DNA from: Gemmatimonas sp.
GTDB lineage: Bacteria; Gemmatimonadota; Gemmatimonadetes; Gemmatimonadales; Gemmatimonadaceae
Direction of reading: 5' to 3'
DNA: 36,653 nucleotides
NCBI GenBank assembly: GCA_021154325.1
Contig: JAJKIR010000067.1
Coordinates: 1-36,653, forward strand
The notes under the pieces were generated by a model that worked only from the letters and a program-made list of their open reading frames with translations, had not been told where the DNA came from and did not search any database. This document shows, piece after piece, positions 30,972-36,653 of the stretch (positions are counted from its first letter, which is position 1; each line of letters begins with the position of its first letter). Both the position numbers and the translations under genes were made by a program.

Positions 30972-32093
30972 TCAGGTCACGAGTGTCGCGAAGAGATCCT
31001 GATGGCCGCGCAGAATGCGCGCCGCCTCAGCCGCGTTAGGCTCGAGGCTCCACTCACCACGCTCGTGGGTGCCGCCGAGGACGATTCCATCCTGGCGCGG
31101 CATCATGTACAGGTCGCCCGGCCCGATCGTTATGTAGTCGACCTCGGGCTGCGGCGCGAGCACCGTGAGCTGGCCCTTGATCGGAAGCACGTCGGGGTCC
31201 GCGAAGAGCGCGCCCGCCGCGAGCCCGGTGCAATTGACGATCACCGGCTCCGCGATGGCCAGGATCGAGCGCGCATCGGAGAACTCGCGAATCACGACGT
31301 GCCCGCCGGCGATGCGAAAGTCCTGAAGCACCGCCGGCAGGTAAATCGAAGGCTCGATGTGCATGGTGAGAAAACGCGAAACCTGGAAGCCCCGAAATGG
31401 ACTCTCCTCATCGCTCAACACCGTCCTGGGGAGCATCTCCCGCAGGATGGCGCCCTCCCAAGACCCGCCGGGTCCTGCTGCCGGCGCGTGCGTGGCGATC
31501 GAGTAGTTCTCACGCCACGAGATGCCGTAGCGCGCGCCGACAAGCGTCTGGAAGTAGCGATAGGCAAACCGCGACGCGCGCCGGAATTGCGCCTCGAACT
31601 CCGGTACGACGCGATCCGCGTCGACGACCGTCACGGGCGACCACTGCGCGCCAGCGATGTTCGACGTCGTGTTCGGCGGCAGGTCGCGCGCGTAGATCGT
31701 CACTCCGAACCCGCGGTCCTGGAGCAAGCGCGCGGTGGAGAGCCCAACAACTCCGCAGCCGATCACGGCCACCTCACGTCGCGGCGACGCCAGCGCGAGC
31801 TCCGCGGCGAGATCCGCCGTGCCCCACGAGAGCGACACCCCGCCACCGCCGTGCCCATAGTTGTGGATGAGCAACTTCTCACCCTGCGGCTCGGCGCGCA
31901 CCAGAAAGCCCGACCGTCGGAATGGGCGCAGGCCCACCACCTGGCGGATCACCCGGTCCTCCGTCGCGCGTATCGGCGCCAGGAGGCGTCTTGTCCGGCG
32001 GCTCGAGCCGGTGGTCGCGAAGGGAGCGCAGCCGCCAACGACGCCCGCACCGACGGCGAGCGTGATCCACTTCAGCGCGCCTCGCCGTGTCAT
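30972..32093 (-). CDS. D-amino-acid-oxidase-like lipoprotein, apparently circularly permuted
   Basis: A 373-residue FAD oxidoreductase. The start MTRRGALKWITLAVGAGVVG ends in a lipobox (GGC, Cys22), so it is probably a Tat-exported lipoprotein. In normal D-amino-acid oxidases (DAAO) the chain starts with the FAD motif and ends with G-RP-R plus HNYGHGG. Here those C-terminal blocks come first: GLRPFR (54-59) and HNYGHGG (77-83) precede the FAD motif GCGVVG (112-117). The rest follows in DAAO order: NTTSNIAGAQWSP, then IVNCTGLAAGAL, then LYMMPRQDGIVLGGTHERGEW, and the chain stops soon after where RP-R would be due. Arginine and tyrosine substrate residues thus seem present. Expected reaction: D-amino acid to keto acid, ammonia and H2O2. 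A GTG at 32129 is an alternative start. It lies just after the amidase gene on the same strand. Confidence 0.85.
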   Translation of the reverse strand: MTRRGALKWITLAVGAGVVGGCAPFATTGSSRRTRRLLAPIRATEDRVIRQVVGLRPFRRSGFLVRAEPQGEKLLIHNYGHGGGGVSLSWGTADLAAELALASPRREVAVIGCGVVGLSTARLLQDRGFGVTIYARDLPPNTTSNIAGAQWSPVTVVDADRVVPEFEAQFRRASRFAYRYFQTLVGARYGISWRENYSIATHAPAAGPGGSWEGAILREMLPRTVLSDEESPFRGFQVSRFLTMHIEPSIYLPAVLQDFRIAGGHVVIREFSDARSILAIAEPVIVNCTGLAAGALFADPDVLPIKGQLTVLAPQPEVDYITIGPGDLYMMPRQDGIVLGGTHERGEWSLEPNAAEAARILRGHQDLFATLVT

Positions 32094-32154
32094 CACGCTC
32101 TCGCGCGCGGTCAGCTCCGTCAGGTCCACGGGTGCGACCGTGAGTCTTGTCTAG

Positions 32155-33735
32155 TCACGACCGCGGCGGCGCGACGAACCGGCGCGACTGCCGCTCGTAC
32201 GCGTGCGCCATCGCCAGCAGCCGCGCATCGCTGCCAGGAAGGCCGACGAAGGAGATGTTGAGCGCGGGCATGCCATCGGCGCCCAGACCAGCCGGCACCG
32301 ACACCTCCGGCAGCCCCAGCCAGTTGCCGTAGCCGAGCGTGGTGCGGATGTTCGGCCACGGATCCACCGCGCGGGGCGCATTGAAGGGCATCGTCGGGTA
32401 GATCATCGCGGCGACGCCGGCCGCGCGCATCGTCTCCGCGAGCTGCCTAACGATCTCCGCGCGCGACCGGGCGAACGATCGGCCCGCTGGATCGTCAGTC
32501 ATCGGCTGGTCGAGCAGCGGCTCGCACTGGGCGAAGTCGCCGGGGAGCACGTCATAGAACTTCTGAAAGGCCGGATAACCGAGGCGCACGGCCGCGCGAG
32601 GATCGGCGCTGCGGCCCGCGAAATAGCGGAGCAGGGCATTCGCCGTTGGCGCCGGCGACTTGGGATCGACCGCGACATCTCCGCGCGCCTTGGCGGCGTT
32701 GGCGAAGGCCTCGCGGTACGTGGCGAGCGTCACCGCCGGCTGAAAGCTGTCGGCGATCGCACCCGCCGCGCGGACGTCACCCACCGCGCGATCCCAGAAT
32801 GCGACTGCTTCCGCTGCCATCTGCCCCCGTGGGACATGTGCCTCCACGATGCCGAGCCTAACGCCAGCGAGTGCGTCGTCGCGGAGTGCTGCGAACGGCG
32901 CGCCGTCGAATGCCGCCGCGAGTGCCAACGGATCCGAGGCGTCGGGGCCGGCGATCGCCGCCAGCAGCAGCGCGGCGTCGGCGGCACTGCGCGCGAGCGG
33001 GCCGTGGGTGTCGAGATACGGCCAGGTCGGGATGACGCCCGTGCGCGGGACGAGACCAAAGGTCGGCTTCATTCCGACGACACCGGTGAACTGCGCCGGT
33101 ATACGGTTGGAGCCGCCGTCGTCGGTGCCTAACGCGGCGAAAGCCATCCCGGTCGCCACCGCCACGGCCGATCCCGCGCTCGACCCGCCGGGGGTTCGCG
33201 TGCCGGTACGGTCGTATGGGTTGAGCACCTGCCCGGTGTGACTGCTCGTGCCGTTGCCACGATAGGCAAAGTCGTCGGCTGCCGTCTTGCCGAGGACTAT
33301 CGCGCCAGCGGCCCGCAGCCGCGAGACCTCCAGGGCGTCCCGCCTAACGAGCTCGGGGAAGAGCCGCGCCCAGTCGGCGCTCGAGCCGGTGGTCGGGAGG
33401 CCGTCCATGTCGTAGATCGCCTTCGCGAACACCGGCACGCCGTCCAGCGGCCCGCGCATTCTCCCGGTCCGCAGCCGCTCATCCGCGGCCCGTGCGTCGC
33501 TCGCAACTGTAGGTGACAGCGCGTCGATCGCGCGCCAGCGCGCCCCGTCCTGTCGGCAGCGCTCGAGTGCACGAGCCGCGACCTCTGCCGCGGTCCATTC
33601 CCCGCGCCGGCGCCCAGCCTGGTAATCGGCGATGGTGCCGTCGAGAGGATCCGTCGCCGTGAAGGTCAGCTTCGGCAATGGAAGCGCGGCAAGGGCGGCC
33701 AGCTGGAGGAGAACTTCGCGGCGACTGGGTGACAT
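32155..33735 (-). CDS. Exported amidase-signature-family amidase
   Basis: A 526-residue amidase of the signature family (GatA/FAAH fold), hydrolysing carboxamide bonds. The catalytic triad is visible with the family spacing: Lys105 (VFAKAIYDM), cis-Ser185 (GGSSAGSAVA) and nucleophile Ser209 (DDGGSNRIPA). The leader MSPSRREVLLQLAALAALPLP is twin-arginine-like, so it is probably exported; it has no lipobox. The ATG at 33735 is chosen for this leader; 36 more codons are open upstream. The oxidoreductase gene follows on the same strand 61 bp later, so the two may be co-transcribed. It carries four copies of the genome word, three of them read as Val-Arg with an AGG codon. Substrate unknown; peptide amides or wall-derived amides are possible. 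Confidence 0.9.
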   Translation of the reverse strand: MSPSRREVLLQLAALAALPLPKLTFTATDPLDGTIADYQAGRRRGEWTAAEVAARALERCRQDGARWRAIDALSPTVASDARAADERLRTGRMRGPLDGVPVFAKAIYDMDGLPTTGSSADWARLFPELVRRDALEVSRLRAAGAIVLGKTAADDFAYRGNGTSSHTGQVLNPYDRTGTRTPGGSSAGSAVAVATGMAFAALGTDDGGSNRIPAQFTGVVGMKPTFGLVPRTGVIPTWPYLDTHGPLARSAADAALLLAAIAGPDASDPLALAAAFDGAPFAALRDDALAGVRLGIVEAHVPRGQMAAEAVAFWDRAVGDVRAAGAIADSFQPAVTLATYREAFANAAKARGDVAVDPKSPAPTANALLRYFAGRSADPRAAVRLGYPAFQKFYDVLPGDFAQCEPLLDQPMTDDPAGRSFARSRAEIVRQLAETMRAAGVAAMIYPTMPFNAPRAVDPWPNIRTTLGYGNWLGLPEVSVPAGLGADGMPALNISFVGLPGSDARLLAMAHAYERQSRRFVAPPRS

Positions 33736-33907
33736 CCGGCTCGTCGGTGCGTGGTGAGGTGACGCGACGGCGGGAATTGACCGCCGGTCCCGGCGTGGAT
33801 CAAGCCCGGAGCAGCCTCCTTGCTGGCGATCAGGCGGTAGCACCGCGTCCTGCCGTGGCCCTCAGTCTGCATATAGGCCAAATGTCAACGACACGCCGTC
33901 ACGGGGC

Positions 33908-35929
33908 ATGCCAGCTGATGATCTGAGTCGGAGAGCTCACGCTCTCGGGAACGCTAGGGGTGAGGAAGCAGCAAGATCACCGCAGGACGACGCGGCGCTC
34001 GCGGCCGAGGATCGCGAGCGCGAGACTGCCTGGCGTCGCGGTGAGGAGCTGGAGAGGAATCGGCTCGCGGGCCGCGAAACCCCGCGTGCGAGCCACTCCG
34101 GAATCGCGCCTGCGAGTGTCGCCGCGCGCGCCTTCGCTACCCTCGCCGAGAACGTGCGCGACTACGCGATCTTTCTCCTGGATCCGCATGGCGTGATCAC
34201 CTTCTGGGGTGAAGGCGCGCGGCTCATCAAGTGGTGGACGAAGGATCAGGCGGAGGGTTCGCATCTTCGCCTCCTCTATCCCGCTGGGGGCTCCGAGGAC
34301 GGCACCGCGGAAGAACACCTCCGACAGGCCGCTGAACGCGGCGAGTACACGGGCGAGGGCCATCGCATGCGGAACGACTGCTCGGTGTTCTGGGCGGGCG
34401 TGACGCTCACCGCGCTCTGGGATGAGGACGGCACGCTTCTGGGATTCGCCAAGGTCACTCGCGATCTCACCGCGCGACGCGCCGCCGACGCCTTGCTCCG
34501 CTCCGCGGCAGAGACGGCCGACGCCGCGCGCGCCAGCGCCGAGGCAGCCGACGCTGCGAAGAGTGGCTTTCTCGCCACGATGAGCCACGAGATCCGCACG
34601 CCCATCAACGCCATCCTTGGCTACGTGGATCTGCTCTCGCACGAAATTGAGGGAACGCTCACGCCGCAACAGAAGCGATTCGTCGCCCGCGCGGGAGACG
34701 CGAGCCGGCATCTCCTCACTCTCATCGACGAGGTGCTCGACTTCTCGCGGCTCGAGGTAGGCCAGGCACCCGTCGTGCGGGACGTCGTGCGAATCGGCGA
34801 TTCCGTTTCGCACGCACTCGCGCTCGTGATGCCTCAGGCCCGCGCGAAAGGCATCGATCTCGCCGACGCGGTCGGAGGCTACGCCGCCGGCCTCGCCGCG
34901 TGGGGCGATGAATCCCGGGTGAACCAGATTCTCGTCAATCTCCTCGGCAACGCGGTGAAGTTCACAGCGCCGCGCAACGGTGAACCAGCGCGGGTCGTGA
35001 TCAGCGCTGGCGCGGCGGCGCGACCATCAGCAGACGCGAAAGTGTCGGGTGAGGGGCCGTGGGTGTACGTGCGCGTCGAGGATACAGGTCCAGGCATCCA
35101 CTCCGACCGGCTCACCGCCGTCTTCGAGCCGTTCGTGCAGGGTGACATGTCGCTCGCGCGCGTCCATGGCGGTGCGGGTCTCGGGCTCGCGATCAGCCGC
35201 CGGCTCGCGCGGCTCATGGGTGGAGATGTCACGGCGCGGAGCGAGGTCGGTGTCGGCTCGACGTTCTTTCTCTGGCTGCCGGCGGCGCCGGTGCAGTCGC
35301 TCACGACGGGTGCCCTGCCGGGCCACGGCCCCGGTGGTGAGGAATCGCGCACGCCGACCAGTAGCGGGGCCGCGCCTCCGCCTAACGGCTCACCACTACG
35401 CGCACCGAGCGTGCATCAGGACACGGCGGACGCGATTCTCGCCGAGGTCGAGCGGATCCTGCATTCGTACGTTGCTCGACTGCGCAGCGACCCCGTGACG
35501 CCGAGCGCGCATGACATAGACGACTCGCTCATCGAGGACCACCTCGCCAGCTTTCTCGCCGATCTCGCTGGCACGCTGGCCAGCCTCGATCACGACGCCG
35601 AGGAAAAACGGGCCGGCTTGCGGGACGGAACGGCGATCCAGCGCGCCATCGCGGAGCGGCATGGCTCGCAGCGCGCGCGCTTGGGATGGAGCGCGTCCGA
35701 GCTCCGCCGCGAGTTCGTGATCCTGCGTGAGGAAGTCGAGCTGGCCGTGCGCCGCCGCGCGAAAAAGCACAGTGGGAACAGCGGCGCAGCGGCCGGCGAT
35801 CATGACGCGGCGCGACGAGCCCACGAGTTGCTCGCGGAGCTCCTCGCGCGTGCCGAGCGCCTGAGCGTCGAGAACCATCGCCGCTCACTCGACGCGGCGC
35901 GGAGCCAGGAGCAGGATCCGTCGCGCTGA
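33908..35929 (+). CDS. PAS-domain sensor histidine kinase with RsbRD-like C terminus
   Basis: A 673-residue kinase without membrane segments, so cytoplasmic. A charged N-terminal stretch of about 65 residues is followed by a PAS domain (about 72-190: VRDYAIFLLDPHGVITFW, GFAKVTRDLTARR), an Ala-rich coiled coil, the HisKA H-box SHEIRTPINAILGY with His227, and an HATPase domain (NLLGNAVKFTAP, VEDTGPGI, GAGLGLAISRRLARLMGGDV) ending near 465. After a Pro/Ser linker a helical domain (about 500-640) resembles the RsbRD/RsbT co-antagonist N-terminal fold (ERHGSQRARLGWSASELRREF). There is no receiver domain and no response regulator gene nearby. The ATG has only a weak ribosome site. It converges with the next kinase gene. 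Confidence 0.85.
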   Translation: MPADDLSRRAHALGNARGEEAARSPQDDAALAAEDRERETAWRRGEELERNRLAGRETPRASHSGIAPASVAARAFATLAENVRDYAIFLLDPHGVITFWGEGARLIKWWTKDQAEGSHLRLLYPAGGSEDGTAEEHLRQAAERGEYTGEGHRMRNDCSVFWAGVTLTALWDEDGTLLGFAKVTRDLTARRAADALLRSAAETADAARASAEAADAAKSGFLATMSHEIRTPINAILGYVDLLSHEIEGTLTPQQKRFVARAGDASRHLLTLIDEVLDFSRLEVGQAPVVRDVVRIGDSVSHALALVMPQARAKGIDLADAVGGYAAGLAAWGDESRVNQILVNLLGNAVKFTAPRNGEPARVVISAGAAARPSADAKVSGEGPWVYVRVEDTGPGIHSDRLTAVFEPFVQGDMSLARVHGGAGLGLAISRRLARLMGGDVTARSEVGVGSTFFLWLPAAPVQSLTTGALPGHGPGGEESRTPTSSGAAPPPNGSPLRAPSVHQDTADAILAEVERILHSYVARLRSDPVTPSAHDIDDSLIEDHLASFLADLAGTLASLDHDAEEKRAGLRDGTAIQRAIAERHGSQRARLGWSASELRREFVILREEVELAVRRRAKKHSGNSGAAAGDHDAARRAHELLAELLARAERLSVENHRRSLDAARSQEQDPSR

Positions 35930-35948
35930 TACGAACCGCGGCGTCGCG

Positions 35949-36653
35949 TTAGGCGCCGGAGGAGGCGGCCGTTGGAAGGGTGAGCGTGAAGATCGAGCCG
36001 CGCCCGACTGCACTCTCCACCGACAGATCGCCGCCCATCGCTCGCGCCAGCTCGCGTCCGATCGCCAGTCCGAGTCCCATTCCGTGCTCGTTCCCGGCGT
36101 CGCCTGTCTCGACCTGCACGAATGGCTGGAAGATCCGATCGAGCATCTCAGGGGGAATGCCGCGACCGGTGTCCGCCACGTGAATGGCCACCCGATCCGC
36201 AACCACGGAGCAGCCCACCGTCACCTGGCCACCGTTAGGCGTGAACTTGGCCGCGTTCGTGAGCAGGTTGAGAAGAATCCGCTGGAGCCGGTCGCGATCG
36301 GCGCGAATGACAATCTCTGGCGGACAGCCGTCCTGGACGAGCCGCACCCCGGCCTCGGTGTACCGCGGCAGCACGGTCGCCTCGGCCTCGCTCAGCTCTG
36401 CCGCCGGGGACAGCGGCTCGAGGCGCAACGGGAGCTGCGCATCCTGCTCGCGCGCGACGGTGAGCAGATCGTCGAGCATGCCGAGCAGCGACTTGGCGGC
36501 GCGCTTGATCCGCGAGAGGTCGACGGCCTGCTCGTCGGTCACGGGTCCGCGCACGCCTAACGAGATCAGCTCGGCATAGCCGGAGATGGCGCCGAGCGGC
36601 GTCCGCAAGTCGTGCGACATCATCGAGAGGAAGCGCGACTTCGCCGCGCTCGC
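35949..36653 (-). CDS. Sensor histidine kinase, 5' part outside the window
   Basis: The last 234 residues of a histidine kinase; the frame stays open to the window edge, so the sensor part is missing. Visible: H-box SHDLRTPLGAISGYAEL, NLLTNAAKFTPNGG, VADTGRGIPPEMLDRIFQPF and GMGLGLAIGRELARAMGGDL. The chain ends right after the HATPase domain with no receiver domain. Its TAA stop lies in the word at 35947-35954. It is tail to tail with the kinase at 33908, 19 bp apart. Confidence 0.9.
   Translation of the reverse strand, partial: ASAAKSRFLSMMSHDLRTPLGAISGYAELISLGVRGPVTDEQAVDLSRIKRAAKSLLGMLDDLLTVAREQDAQLPLRLEPLSPAAELSEAEATVLPRYTEAGVRLVQDGCPPEIVIRADRDRLQRILLNLLTNAAKFTPNGGQVTVGCSVVADRVAIHVADTGRGIPPEMLDRIFQPFVQVETGDAGNEHGMGLGLAIGRELARAMGGDLSVESAVGRGSIFTLTLPTAASSGA

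Larger units (their letters stand above)
471..36562. repeat. Dispersed octamer CGTTAGGC / GCCTAACG, 27 exact copies
   Basis: Start positions found by eye. As CGTTAGGC on the plus strand: 1788, 3679, 6476, 7960, 10339, 12577, 18626, 23970, 26788, 27691, 28426, 28858, 31034, 35947, 36233. As GCCTAACG: 471, 8306, 13697, 17685, 20208, 20481, 32445, 32856, 33127, 33342, 35380, 36555. One copy per about 1.4 kb, in both orientations; flanking bases show no common extension. Confidence 0.85.

Noticed and set aside
471..36562. CGTTAGGC copies as integron attC core sites (GTTRRRY / RYYYAAC)
   Set aside because: The core matches the integron consensus, but no copies pair in inverted orientation within 60-150 bp with inner stems, most lie inside genes, and there is no integrase or cassette array.

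Overview
The window is GC-rich, about two-thirds G+C by eye, densely packed, and carries about 25 protein genes on both strands. No rRNA, tRNA, insertion sequence or CRISPR array was found. Five copies of the 'acidobacterial duplicated orphan permease' (ADOP) family, three of them paired with a PadR regulator, together with Tat-type and lipoprotein leaders and many weak Shine-Dalgarno sites, point to a soil bacterium of the Gemmatimonadota or Acidobacteriota type. Gemmatimonadota is my preferred guess, but it is inferred from family content only.

Layout. 1-3.6 kb: exported seven-bladed YVTN propeller and an ADOP permease, both minus. 3.6-7.6 kb: exported GH30 glycosidase, small unknown membrane protein, and a flavin amine oxidase fused to a cyclic-nucleotide-binding domain, all plus. 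7.7-16.5 kb: three ADOP permeases, two in PadR-ADOP operons whose regulator genes sit directly behind a perfect palindrome. 16.5-22.3 kb: an AraC regulator among a flavin monooxygenase, a GNAT/small-protein pair and a YtkA-like lipoprotein / di-haem peroxidase / YtkA-like operon. Promoters before three of these units share the same direct-repeat box, so they look like one AraC regulon. 22.3-26 kb: NirK-like copper protein, low-affinity iron permease family protein, fatty-acid desaturase, small unknown protein, cold-shock protein, and two TetR-type palindromes. 26-29.1 kb: the third PadR-ADOP operon. 29.1-33.7 kb: DppA-like D-aminopeptidase, nitroreductase, a D-amino-acid-oxidase-like lipoprotein that appears circularly permuted, and an exported amidase. 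This could be a D-amino-acid or cell-wall-peptide scavenging neighbourhood. 33.9-36.65 kb: two convergent histidine kinases, the second cut by the window edge.

The most unusual signals are: (1) the octamer CGTTAGGC/GCCTAACG, which I counted 27 times (about 1.4 expected by base composition), in both orientations, three reading frames and over stop codons, so it is a DNA-level word; (2) the circularly permuted D-amino-acid oxidase; (3) the shared AraC box (TTCAA repeats 21 bp apart, then 21 bp to the -10) with a matching hairpin at the predicted mRNA 5' end of two targets; (4) the amine oxidase-cNMP-binding fusion. All counts and alignments were made by eye.
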